A stretch of DNA of 24,539 bases, from the NCBI GenBank assembly GCA_002360455.1, contig DEQQ01000088.1:1-24539 (forward strand), in the 5' to 3' direction. The stretch is from Saprospiraceae bacterium UBA3362. GTDB taxonomy: Bacteria; Bacteroidota; Bacteroidia; Chitinophagales; Saprospiraceae. Below the pieces are notes generated by a model, which did not search any database, was not told the DNA's origin, and saw only the letters and a list, made by a program, of their open reading frames with translations. This document shows, one piece after another, positions 16,405 through 24,114 of this stretch; position 1 is the first letter of the stretch; every line of letters begins with the position of its first letter. Position numbers and translations under genes: made by a program.

Positions 16405-17283
16405 ATGAAATCCAAACTTAGTATTCTTTATTTTTTGATCGCTGCATTGGACAGCTTTGTATATTCACAGGAGACAAATGCTTTATTATGGAAAATTGAA
16501 TCGACCAAAACCAAAGAAGTTTCTTATCTGTTTGGAACGATTCACATGATTCCAGAAAAGGATTTTTTTCTCCCAAAAGGAACCGAAGTTGCTTTGTCCC
16601 AGAGTCAAAAAATTGTTTTAGAAGTAGACCTCAAAGAAATGACAGACGCAGGTCAATTGTTTGGGTTGATGAATAAACTTACCATGAACTCCGACACTAC
16701 TATTTCGATGTTAATGAGTAAAGAAGATTATTCCTTAGTCACAAAAAAATTAGAGGAAATCGGTCTTCCCATTCAGTTTTTTGAACGCATGAAGCCTATG
16801 TTTTTGAGTTCGATGCTTCAGGCAGGAGACCTTGGAGGTACAGATGAAGGCAATCTTAAGTCTTATGAGTTTGCTTTTCAAGATTATGCCGATACTACAC
16901 ACAAAAGCATCGAAGGTTTAGAAAGTCTTGAGTTTCAAATCTCAATATTTGATACTATTCCTTACAGTATTCAAGCTAAAGCATTGGTATCACAACTTAA
17001 AAATGATGAGAAGGAAAAGGATGGATTTCAAAAACTTATTCAGTTTTACCAAGCTCAAAACTTGGAAGCGTTAAGTTCTGAAATACAAAATGACGACAGT
17101 GAACTCAAACCCTATTTGGACTTGTTGTTGTATAAAAGAAATGAAAAATGGATTCCAAAAATGGAAACTTTGATGTCCCAGGGATCGTGTTTTTTTGCTG
17201 TAGGAGCAGGACATTTGTCAGGTCCAAAAGGTGTCCTTCAATTATTAAAAAATAAATCGTATAAAGTTAGTCCTGTTCAATGA
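16405..17283 (+). CDS. TraB/GumN family protein
   Basis: This encodes 292 residues from the ATG at 16405, with a signal peptide ending near VYSQ. An in-frame TTG start at 16387 would place six extra residues before the signal and is rejected. The conserved motifs of the TraB/GumN (Tiki-like) fold are present: LLWKIE...YLFGTIHMIP (Gly44, Thr45, His47), VLEVDL with the acidic residue, and the second GxxH motif GAGHLSGPKGVLQLL near the C-terminus. Some relatives are metal-dependent proteases, so an extracytoplasmic peptidase is possible, but most bacterial members have no tested function. The stop overlaps the start of the carbonic-anhydrase-like gene by 4 bp. Confidence 0.88.
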   Translation: MKSKLSILYFLIAALDSFVYSQETNALLWKIESTKTKEVSYLFGTIHMIPEKDFFLPKGTEVALSQSQKIVLEVDLKEMTDAGQLFGLMNKLTMNSDTTISMLMSKEDYSLVTKKLEEIGLPIQFFERMKPMFLSSMLQAGDLGGTDEGNLKSYEFAFQDYADTTHKSIEGLESLEFQISIFDTIPYSIQAKALVSQLKNDEKEKDGFQKLIQFYQAQNLEALSSEIQNDDSELKPYLDLLLYKRNEKWIPKMETLMSQGSCFFAVGAGHLSGPKGVLQLLKNKSYKVSPVQ

Positions 17284-17807
17284 GTATGGCAGTAATACAT
17301 TCGGTCAGAAATTTTACTCCAGTCATTGGAGACGACTGTTGGATAGCTGAGAATGCTACTATAGTTGGAGATGTAGTCATTGGAAAGCAATGCAGTATTT
17401 GGTTTCAAGCCGTCATCCGCGGAGATGTCAATGCAATAAGAATTGGTGATGAGGTCAATATTCAAGACGGAGCTATATTGCATGCAACGTATGAAAAATC
17501 GGAAACTCATATAGGTCATAGAGTGAGTGTCGGGCATAGGGCCATTGTTCATGGTTGCAGAATAGAAGATGAAGTATTGGTAGGAATGGGTGCAATAGTG
17601 ATGGACAATGCTATTGTAAAAAGTCATGTCATCATAGGAGCAGGAGCTGTGGTTCCTGAGGGAATGATATTGGAAAGTGGTTATATTTACGCAGGAGTTC
17701 CTGCAAAAAAGTTAAAAGCATTGGACGAAGAACATTTTCAATTTTTTATTCAACGCACAGCCACTAATTACAAAATGTATTCGACCTGGTTTCAATCTAA
17801 AAAATAA
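17280..17807 (+). CDS. Gamma-carbonic-anhydrase-like hexapeptide-repeat protein
   Basis: This encodes 175 residues that fold as a left-handed beta helix of hexapeptide repeats, then an alpha-helical tail. The metal ligands of gamma carbonic anhydrases are conserved: His68 (in ILHAT), His86 and His91 (GHRAIVHG), and the supporting Arg47, Asp49, Gln62 and Asp63 are in place. It lacks the acidic loop with the proton-shuttle Glu of the archaeal Cam enzyme, as do most CamH/PaaY-type relatives, so activity is uncertain. It acts in the cytoplasm as a trimer, probably with zinc or iron. Its ATG lies within the TraB/GumN stop codon region (ATGAG), so the two are coupled. Confidence 0.88.
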   Translation: MSMAVIHSVRNFTPVIGDDCWIAENATIVGDVVIGKQCSIWFQAVIRGDVNAIRIGDEVNIQDGAILHATYEKSETHIGHRVSVGHRAIVHGCRIEDEVLVGMGAIVMDNAIVKSHVIIGAGAVVPEGMILESGYIYAGVPAKKLKALDEEHFQFFIQRTATNYKMYSTWFQSKK

Positions 17808-17818
17808 AGTAATTCAAA

Positions 17819-18235
17819 ATGAATAAAACAGCAAGCGTGGTCTATCTGGGCGATTTAAGAACAGAAGCTACACATCACAAAAGTGGTCAAAAAATAATGA
17901 CGGATGCTCCCACGGACAATCAAGGCAGAGGAGAAGCTTTTTCTCCCACCGATCTCACTTCCACCTCTTTGGCCTGCTGCATGATTACCATTATGGGTAT
18001 AGCAGCAAGAACGCACCAAATCAATATAGACGGAACAAAAGCGGATGTTCTCAAAATAATGGCAGACCAGCCGAGAAGAATTGCAAGAATTGAAATAGAT
18101 ATTTACTTTCCAAAACAAAACTATACTCAAAAAGAAAAAACAGTCTTGGAGCGATCTGCCAAGACCTGTCCTGTAGCCAAAAGTTTGCATCCGGACTGTG
18201 AAGAATTGATCCGTTTTCATTATCAGGATCAGTAA
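17819..18235 (+). CDS. OsmC-family peroxide-reducing protein
   Basis: This encodes 138 residues, the common OsmC/Ohr size. The two redox cysteines are present: LACCMITIMG (residues ~53-62) and AKTCPVAKSLHP (near residue 116). The SPTDLTSTSLACC stretch is the standard family signature. Members reduce organic or fatty-acid hydroperoxides in the cytoplasm; this shorter YhfA-like type is often annotated only as OsmC family. It lies 11 bp after the carbonic-anhydrase-like gene and ends the run of genes before the tRNA. No clear terminator follows. Confidence 0.9.
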   Translation: MNKTASVVYLGDLRTEATHHKSGQKIMTDAPTDNQGRGEAFSPTDLTSTSLACCMITIMGIAARTHQINIDGTKADVLKIMADQPRRIARIEIDIYFPKQNYTQKEKTVLERSAKTCPVAKSLHPDCEELIRFHYQDQ

Positions 18236-18411
18236 AAAGCATTGAGCAGAAGCCAATTCCGCAATTTTCTACTGACGAATGATAATCAACTTAAACAAGC
18301 TAAAGCGGTCTTTTTTTAAATCATTATAAATTTTATTAATTTATATTTAATTAATTAATAATTATTTATGTATTCAATAATTACTTAATATCAATTTAAA
18401 TAAATTTGATC

Positions 18412-18440
18412 TTGAAAGTCAAAAAAGCGCATTATCTTTG
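18412..18440 (+). promoter_or_regulatory. Bacteroidota promoter for tRNA-Leu
   Basis: TATCTTTG at 18433-18440 matches TAnnTTTG, with TTG at 18412-18414 as the upstream box (spacing 18). It lies 17 bases before the tRNA. Immediately upstream (18309-18408) is an almost pure A/T stretch that could act as an UP element. Confidence 0.6.
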
Positions 18441-18457
18441 CGCCTTAATTAGATCCT

Positions 18458-18539
18458 GCGGATGTGGCGAAACTGGCAGACGCACTAGACTTAGGATCTA
18501 GCGCCGCAAGGCGTGTGGGTTCGACTCCCTCCATCCGCA
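18458..18539 (+). tRNA. tRNA-Leu, anticodon UAG
   Basis: The acceptor arms GCGGATG and CATCCGC pair exactly (18458-18464 with 18532-18538) with discriminator A at 18539. The anticodon stem CTAGA/TCTAG (18485-18489, 18497-18501) encloses CTTAGGA, with anticodon TAG at 18492-18494, reading CUA-type leucine codons. A long variable arm (CGCC/GGCG) is as expected for tRNA-Leu. The T-arm GTGGG-TTCGACT-CCCTC has one T-T mismatch in its second pair. CCA is not encoded. Confidence 0.97.
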
Positions 18540-18543
18540 CTAG

Positions 18544-18578
18544 ATCCCATAGATTTGAAAAAATCTTTGGGATTTTTT
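18544..18578 (+). terminator. Intrinsic terminator after tRNA-Leu
   Basis: A long stem, ATCCCATAGATTT (18544-18556) with AAATCTTTGGGAT (18561-18573), has a GAAA loop and a single T-T mismatch, and is followed by a T-run (18573-18578). It separates the tRNA from the trigger factor gene. Confidence 0.9.
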
Positions 18579-18602
18579 ATTTACTTCGATTTATAAAAAA
18601 GT

Positions 18603-19961
18603 ATGACAACAGAATTTATTCCATACTCAGATTTGCATGGTGAACTTCATTTTAAATTTGAAGAATCAGAAATTGCAGGAGAAATTAAACACAAATTGAA
18701 TGATCTTAAAAAGGTAGTTCATATTAAAGGATTCAGACAGGGTACTGTACCGGACGTTTTGGTGAAAAAACTGTACGGAAATGATGTACGCAATGAAGTC
18801 ATGACCAAAAGTTTGGAGAAAGCAATCGTAAACTATCAAACCGATTCAGGTAAAAAATTGGTTGGAGATTTGATCCCCATTCCCAATGAAAATAACGAAA
18901 CCCTTTTATTCAAATTTGAAGCAGGATTTCGACCTCAATTTGATGTAGATCCGTTGGTAGAAAATATCCAACTTCCAAAATATTCTGTGATCATTCCAGA
19001 GACAATGATAGAAGAGGAGTTGGAGCATTTTCTTAAATCAAGAAGTAAGAGAGAAGAAACCTCAGAAGCCATCGTGGATTCGGATTATATCAAACTACAA
19101 TTGAATGGAAAATTTGTGGATGGTGCGGAGATCAGCAGTGATTGTTTTGTATTGTGCGATGATCAATTGACCGATGAGTTCAAAGCCGAGTTGATGGGAA
19201 AAACTAAAGGGCATCGTTTTTCTGCAGACATCAGACAGGTAGAAAAAAATCAGGATGACCAGAGTATTAGAAAATATTTTCTTAAACTGGAAGAACAAGA
19301 TAATAGAGAATTTGAGTCCCAATTTGATTTTGAAATAGGAGAAATTCAGCGATTGGTCAAACCAGATCTCAATGAAGAATTTTATAAAATGAATTTTTCA
19401 CCTGAGCAAAATATTACTGATGAAGCCGGACTTCGCGCTCATTTACGATCAGAGGTTGAGAGATATTTTGAGGGACAGACAGACAAATTGTTTGAACAAG
19501 ATCTTGTTGAGTTTTTGATTCATAAAGCAAAGTTAGAATTGCCGGAATCCTTCTTAAAAAAATGGCTCACAAGTTCCTTTCAAGAATGGCAGGGGCTCGA
19601 AGAAAACGACCTAAATCATAAATTTTATCATTTCAAAGAATCTTTCAATTGGACATTAATTTCAGATGCTATAAGGACAGAGAAAAACCTTGAGGTGGAT
19701 TATGAAGACGTTGTACAGAGCATCATCAACAAGGCCAAAGAACAGTTTGCAGGATATCAACTTCCGGAAGATCAGTGGAGAAGTTTTGCCAACAGAATGA
19801 TGCAAGACGAAAAGAAACATGAAGAATATATTCATCAAGCCAGAATAGCCAAGATTGTAGACTTCTTAAAATCGATTGCCACAGAAGATAAAAAAGAAAT
19901 CAGTTTGGACGATTTCAAAGAAATGATCAGAAAGAAAAATTCGCACGATCATCACCATTAA
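18603..19961 (+). CDS. tig: Trigger factor, ribosome-associated chaperone
   Basis: This encodes 452 residues, the usual length. The ribosome-binding element GFRQGTVPDVLVKKLYG (the GFRxGxxP-type loop) is at residues ~47-63. A middle segment around residues 150-215 corresponds to the FKBP-type prolyl-isomerase domain but is poorly conserved: the Pro-Gly-Phe/Glu loop of E. coli is not visible. The C-terminal region (residues ~240-440) is the helical substrate-binding arm. The last residues are HDHHH, a His-rich tail. It binds nascent chains at the ribosome exit tunnel in the cytoplasm. Its own promoter box is not obvious; it starts 25 bp after the tRNA terminator. No clpP or clpX follows, as is common in other bacteria; a 665-bp gap and a restriction gene follow instead. 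Confidence 0.93.
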   Translation: MTTEFIPYSDLHGELHFKFEESEIAGEIKHKLNDLKKVVHIKGFRQGTVPDVLVKKLYGNDVRNEVMTKSLEKAIVNYQTDSGKKLVGDLIPIPNENNETLLFKFEAGFRPQFDVDPLVENIQLPKYSVIIPETMIEEELEHFLKSRSKREETSEAIVDSDYIKLQLNGKFVDGAEISSDCFVLCDDQLTDEFKAELMGKTKGHRFSADIRQVEKNQDDQSIRKYFLKLEEQDNREFESQFDFEIGEIQRLVKPDLNEEFYKMNFSPEQNITDEAGLRAHLRSEVERYFEGQTDKLFEQDLVEFLIHKAKLELPESFLKKWLTSSFQEWQGLEENDLNHKFYHFKESFNWTLISDAIRTEKNLEVDYEDVVQSIINKAKEQFAGYQLPEDQWRSFANRMMQDEKKHEEYIHQARIAKIVDFLKSIATEDKKEISLDDFKEMIRKKNSHDHHH

Positions 19962-20601
19962 CAGAATCAGAAATAGTATAAAGCATTCTATAAGCTGTTC
20001 CGTTGGTTAGTTAATGGCAATTCCTAGCTAAATAGCTAACTACTGATGATCAATTCTACTGCATCCTTATGGATACTTAAAAGCTCCTCCGTAGAAAGAT
20101 AAAGGATCGAATTGGCAGATTGGACACAAATAAGGATGTAACAAAACAAGCTAAAATCCATTGGATTTTTTAAATGATAGTTGAAAAAATTGAGATAAAC
20201 TGCCAATGAAAAATTTATAACTTTTTCTTTAATCCGACTGTATATCTTACTCTAGTTGCATTCTATTTGTCCTACATTATTGTAAAACTAACCCTCTGCT
20301 TTTGAAGACAAAATCCTTCCCTTCAACAATCGGACAAAGGCTTCTATATCCTCCGGTTACAAAATTATCCCGTCAAATTAAAGCAAATTTAATTGCTTTT
20401 AGGTAAATAATTCCAATCAAGTCGAAGAAAAAAGAATTACAGGTTGACAAAGGAATTTTTTACTGTTTAAAGACAATAATGAAAAATAGGTACCACTTCA
20501 CACTCAAAACATTTGGCTGCCTCAAAACAAGACCAACCGTCTCACAAAGCCAATAGACTCAATTTTTACCAAAACTCAGCCCAATTAATCCGATAAAAAT
20601 G
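19962..20601. other. Gene-poor region of ~640 bp between tig and hsdR
   Basis: No intact gene. It contains CAAGCTAAA at 20146-20154, ATCCATTGGATTT at 20155-20167 (exact second copy at 1346-1358), an AAAGCAA/TTGCTTT inverted repeat around 20382-20402, and a weak minus-strand open frame at 20036-20149 of protein-like composition (for example STEELLSIHKDAVEL) without a start codon. I see no IS ends or att-like direct repeats here. Confidence 0.5.
20152..20170 (+). terminator. Hairpin with T-run, possible terminator
   Basis: AAAATCC and GGATTTT (arms 20152-20158 and 20162-20168) enclose ATT, and the T-run continues to 20170. It lies about 190 bp beyond the tig stop, so termination of tig is possible but the distance is long. 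Confidence 0.35.
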
Positions 20602-20609
20602 TAACTTTG
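20602..20609 (+). promoter_or_regulatory. Bacteroidota -7 promoter box (TAACTTTG) for hsdR
   Basis: TAACTTTG fits TAnnTTTG and ends 17 bases before the hsdR ATG. No TTTG or TTG is seen at the expected distance upstream, so the promoter is probably weak or uses a factor. Confidence 0.5.
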
Positions 20610-20626
20610 ACCCATATAATTTTTAC

Positions 20627-23593
20627 ATGATAAAAGAGATTCAAATTGAAGATAGTTTAATTGCCAAATTGACTGACCTGAAATACACTCACAGGGCAGA
20701 CATTCGGGACAAGGCTTCGCTTGAAAAGAATTTCCGTGAGAAGTTTCAAGCTTTGAATCGTGTGAACTTAACAGATTCAGAATTTGAAAGAATTTTTAAG
20801 GAAATAATAAATCCAGACGTTTTTGCATCATCAAAACGACTTAGAGAAATCAACACTTTTACCCGTGAGGACGGAACGCCTTTGCATTACACGTTGGTAA
20901 ACATCAAAGACTGGTGCAAAAACGAATTTGAGGTAATCAATCAGTTAAGAATCAACACAAGCAACAGCCATCATCGGTATGACGTGATTTTGCTGATTAA
21001 CGGCATTCCAGTTGTGCAAATTGAATTGAAAAGTTTGGAAGTTAGCCCACGAAAAGCCATGCAGCAAATTGTGGACTACAAAAGCGACCCAGGAAACGGC
21101 TATACAAATTCATTGCTTTGCTTTATGCAGATGTTTATTGTGAGCAACCGTTCAAACACATATTATTTTGCCAATAACAATGCTGCACATTTCAGTTTTA
21201 ATGCTGACGAACAGTTTTTGCCAATCTATCAATATGCCAGTGAGGACAACAAAAAAATTACGCACTTAGACGATTTTTCTGAAAAGTTTTTGGGCAAATG
21301 CACAATTAGCCAAATGATAAGCAAATACATGGTTTTGGTTGCAAGCGAACAAAAATTGATGGTCATGCGACCATATCAGATTTATGCTGTTAAAGCAATT
21401 GTAAATTCTATTCAGGAACATAAAGGCAACGGCTACATTTGGCACACAACAGGAAGCGGAAAAACGCTGACTTCTTTCAAAGCATCTACCCTGCTCAAAG
21501 ACAATCCGAATATTGAAAAATGTTTGTTTGTAGTTGACCGTAAAGACCTTGACCGACAAACCCGAGAGGAGTTCAATAAATTTCAAGAAGGTTGTGTTGA
21601 AGAAAACACCAACACAGAAACTTTGGTAAGACGAATGCTTTCGGAAGATTATGCAAACAAAGTAATCGTTACGACCATTCAAAAATTAGGCTTGGCTTTA
21701 GACCCAAACAATAAAAACAACTATAAAGAACGCTTGCAGGCACTAAGCGACAAACGCATTGTTTTTATTTTTGACGAGTGCCACCGTTCACAGTTTGGCG
21801 AAAATCACAAAGCCATTAAAGAGTTTTTCCCGAAAGCACAGCTATTCGGCTTTACTGGAACTCCGATTTTTGATGATAACTCAACCTACAAGCAAATTGA
21901 CGGAACTGTTGGTTCTTATGTAACCACCAAAGACATTTTCCAAAATCCGTTACACAACTACACTATCACTCATGCAATAGAAGATAGAAACGTTTTGCGT
22001 TTTCATATTGACTATTTCAAACCTGAAAAAAATGTAACTGTTGGTAGCACCGACCATAAAAAAGCGGTTGCAAACGCTATTCTGAAAAAACATGATGCTG
22101 CAACGCACAGCAAGCGTTTTAACGCTTTGTTGGCAACAGCTTCAATCAATGATGCTATTGAATATTACGAACTGTTCAAAGAGATTCAGGCAAACAAACT
22201 AAAAGAAGATGAAAATTTTGTTCCGCTAAATATAGCTTGTGTGTTTTCTCCACCAGCCGAAGGAAATAAAGATGTTCAGCAGTTGCAGGAAGATTTACAA
22301 CAAGAAAAAGCCGACAACAAAGTTGAACCTGAAAAGAAGAAAAAAGCATTAGAAGCAATTATCAGCGATTACAACAAGCAGTATGGCTCAAACCATAGAA
22401 TAACTGAATTTGATTTGTATTACCAACATGTTCAGCAACGCATAAAATTTCAGAAGTTCAACAATGCCGACTATCCACGCAAAAACAAAATTGATTTGGT
22501 GATTGTGGTGGATATGTTGCTCACGGGTTTTGACAGTAAATATTTGAATACGTTGTATGTTGATAAGAACCTGAAATTTCATGGATTGATTCAGGCTTTT
22601 AGCCGAACCAACCGTATTTTGAATGATACCAAACCTTATGGCAATATTTTAGACTTCCGCCAACAACAAGCCGAAGTTGACAGAGCCATTGCTTTATTCA
22701 GCGGTGAGAGTGTTGCAGAACGAGCCAAAGAAATTTGGTTGGTAGACCCTGCTCCGAAAGTAATTGAGAAATATCAAGAAGCGGTTAAGGCCATGGAAAA
22801 GTGGATGGAAGATAAAAATATGGTTGCCGAACCGCAGGAGGTTTACAACATTAAAGGTGATGCTGCCCGTGTGGAATTTATCAATCGCTTTAAGGAAGTG
22901 CAACGATTAAAAACGCAACTTGACCAATACACCGACCTGAACGAAGAACAGAAAGCAAAGATTGAAAACTTAATGCCCGAAGAGCAATTGCGTTCGTTCC
23001 GCAGTTCGTATTTAGAAATTGCCAAACAACTTAAAGAAATACAACAAAAAGAAGGTGACAAAGCACCTGAAAACATTCAGCAACTGGATTTTGAATTTGT
23101 GTTGTTCGCTTCTTCGGTAGTGGATTATGATTACATCATGAACCTGATTGCCCAATACACACAAAACACACCGAAAAAGCAGAAAATGACCCGCGACCAA
23201 TTGATTGGTGTGTTGAGTAGTAGTGCCAACCTAATGGAAGAAAGGGAAGACATTATTGACTACATTAAAAAGTTGGAAGTTGGTAAAGCACTAAATGAGC
23301 ATGAAATAAAAGACGGCTATCAAGCATTCAAGGAAGAAAAGATTGCTAAAAAATTAGCAGAGATAGCACAGAATAACGGTTTGAAATTTTCGGCATTGAA
23401 CGAATTTACCAATACCATCATTAGCCGAATGATTTTTGATGCCGACAAATTGAGCGAACTATTTTCACCCTTAGAATTGGGTTGGAAAGAACGCACCAAA
23501 AGAGAATTGGCTTTAATGGAAGAATTGGTTCCAGTATTAAGAAAAAAGGCAGAAGGCAGGGAAATTAGTGGATTGAAAGCCTATGATGTCTGA
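20627..23593 (+). CDS. hsdR: Type I restriction enzyme, endonuclease/translocase subunit HsdR
   Basis: This encodes 988 residues. The N-terminal nuclease domain has the PD-(D/E)xK residues in YDVILLINGIPVVQIELKS (Asp119, Glu133, Lys135). The superfamily 2 motor follows: RPYQIYAV Q-like motif near 248, Walker A TTGSGKT (274-280), DECH at 383-386, GFTGTP at 408-413, TGFDS at 633-637 and QAFSRTNR at 656-663. The C-terminal third is helical and binds the methylase core. It resembles the EcoR124-type HsdR, which cuts unmodified DNA after ATP-driven translocation in complex with HsdM and HsdS. Codons ending in C are more frequent than in the neighbouring genes, suggesting a transferred locus. The C-terminal AEGREISGLKAYDV is followed by a stop and, 500 bp later, by a second version of the same tail, which is unusual. 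hsdM is not in the window. Confidence 0.95.
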   Translation: MIKEIQIEDSLIAKLTDLKYTHRADIRDKASLEKNFREKFQALNRVNLTDSEFERIFKEIINPDVFASSKRLREINTFTREDGTPLHYTLVNIKDWCKNEFEVINQLRINTSNSHHRYDVILLINGIPVVQIELKSLEVSPRKAMQQIVDYKSDPGNGYTNSLLCFMQMFIVSNRSNTYYFANNNAAHFSFNADEQFLPIYQYASEDNKKITHLDDFSEKFLGKCTISQMISKYMVLVASEQKLMVMRPYQIYAVKAIVNSIQEHKGNGYIWHTTGSGKTLTSFKASTLLKDNPNIEKCLFVVDRKDLDRQTREEFNKFQEGCVEENTNTETLVRRMLSEDYANKVIVTTIQKLGLALDPNNKNNYKERLQALSDKRIVFIFDECHRSQFGENHKAIKEFFPKAQLFGFTGTPIFDDNSTYKQIDGTVGSYVTTKDIFQNPLHNYTITHAIEDRNVLRFHIDYFKPEKNVTVGSTDHKKAVANAILKKHDAATHSKRFNALLATASINDAIEYYELFKEIQANKLKEDENFVPLNIACVFSPPAEGNKDVQQLQEDLQQEKADNKVEPEKKKKALEAIISDYNKQYGSNHRITEFDLYYQHVQQRIKFQKFNNADYPRKNKIDLVIVVDMLLTGFDSKYLNTLYVDKNLKFHGLIQAFSRTNRILNDTKPYGNILDFRQQQAEVDRAIALFSGESVAERAKEIWLVDPAPKVIEKYQEAVKAMEKWMEDKNMVAEPQEVYNIKGDAARVEFINRFKEVQRLKTQLDQYTDLNEEQKAKIENLMPEEQLRSFRSSYLEIAKQLKEIQQKEGDKAPENIQQLDFEFVLFASSVVDYDYIMNLIAQYTQNTPKKQKMTRDQLIGVLSSSANLMEEREDIIDYIKKLEVGKALNEHEIKDGYQAFKEEKIAKKLAEIAQNNGLKFSALNEFTNTIISRMIFDADKLSELFSPLELGWKERTKRELALMEELVPVLRKKAEGREISGLKAYDV

Positions 23594-23613
23594 ACTATGA
23601 TTTTTTTGATTAA

Positions 23614-24042
23614 ATGATGGATATGATTAAAGCGGAGCATAAATATTCTGACCTAACTTCAAAAGTTATTGGATGTGCAATGAAGGTTCATTCGGCTTTG
23701 GGTAACGGATTTCAGGAAGTGATTTATCAAAGAGCCTTGGAAATAGAAATGGCTGATGAAGGAATTGGGTTTAGCAGAGAGCATGAAATGCCTGTTTACT
23801 ACAAGCATCAACAGATTGGAATGAGGCGAGTAGATTTTCTAATAGAGGGAGTAGTTTCTGTGGAGTTAAAAGCCATCATACAATTAGAGGATGTTCATCT
23901 AGCTCAGGCAATTAATTATCTCGAAGCGTATGATTTAGAGGTTGGGTTATTAATAAATTTTGGGGCAAGAAGTCTTGAATTCAAAAGAGTGAACAATAAA
24001 AAGTTTAAACAAAAAAATCAAGGCAATCCTAAAATCAAATAA
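23614..24042 (+). CDS. GxxExxY family protein (PD-(D/E)xK nuclease fold) lying between hsdR and hsdS
   Basis: This encodes 142 residues; the ATG at 23614, 23617 or 23623 could be used. The family name motif appears as GNGFQEVIYQRAL (Gly-x-x-Glu-x-x-Tyr). The nuclease-fold signature is VDFLIEGVVSVELKA, in which Asp and the Glu-x-Lys pair are in the usual PD-(D/E)xK positions, and QAINYLEAYDLEVGLLINFG is the common C-terminal part. The family is widespread in Bacteroidota; I know of no tested function. The gene begins 20 bp after the hsdR stop and is followed by a second hsdR tail in the same frame, which suggests that it arrived as an insert or with a foreign hsdR 3' end. Its codon use is more like the host genes than hsdR is. 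Confidence 0.88.
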   Translation: MMDMIKAEHKYSDLTSKVIGCAMKVHSALGNGFQEVIYQRALEIEMADEGIGFSREHEMPVYYKHQQIGMRRVDFLIEGVVSVELKAIIQLEDVHLAQAINYLEAYDLEVGLLINFGARSLEFKRVNNKKFKQKNQGNPKIK

Positions 24043-24114
24043 ATCACAGTGCAGACAATTTTGAAAAAGAAAGCCGAAGGGCGTGAAATATCAGGACTGA
24101 AAGCGTATGAGTAA
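24043..24114 (+). pseudogene. Leftover hsdR 3' end (second copy of the HsdR tail)
   Basis: The frame directly after the GxxExxY stop reads ITVQTILKKKAEGREISGLK followed by AYE and a stop at 24112-24114. The HsdR C-terminus reads VLRKKAEGREISGLKAYDV, so 17 consecutive positions align at protein level with one R/K difference before the final residue. The DNA (24061-24111 against 23537-23587) differs at about 14 of 50 bases, nearly all synonymous, so the two are old relatives and not a recent copy. This remnant overlaps the hsdS start (ATG at 24107), as the intact hsdR of the native operon would. Confidence 0.8.

Noticed and set aside
17855..18256. Minus-strand open frame of 133 codons opposite the OsmC-family gene
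   Set aside because: The + strand frame has both conserved OsmC cysteine motifs; the antisense reading is Phe/Cys-rich without a pattern.
20036..20149. Minus-strand frame with STEELLSIHKDAVEL as a gene
   Set aside because: Only 37 codons, no start codon and no recognised family; kept as a remark in the gap description only.
23537..24111. The two hsdR tails as direct repeats of a recent insertion (target-site duplication)
   Set aside because: The copies differ at about 28% of bases, far too many for a recent duplication, and no inverted terminal repeats flank the GxxExxY gene.
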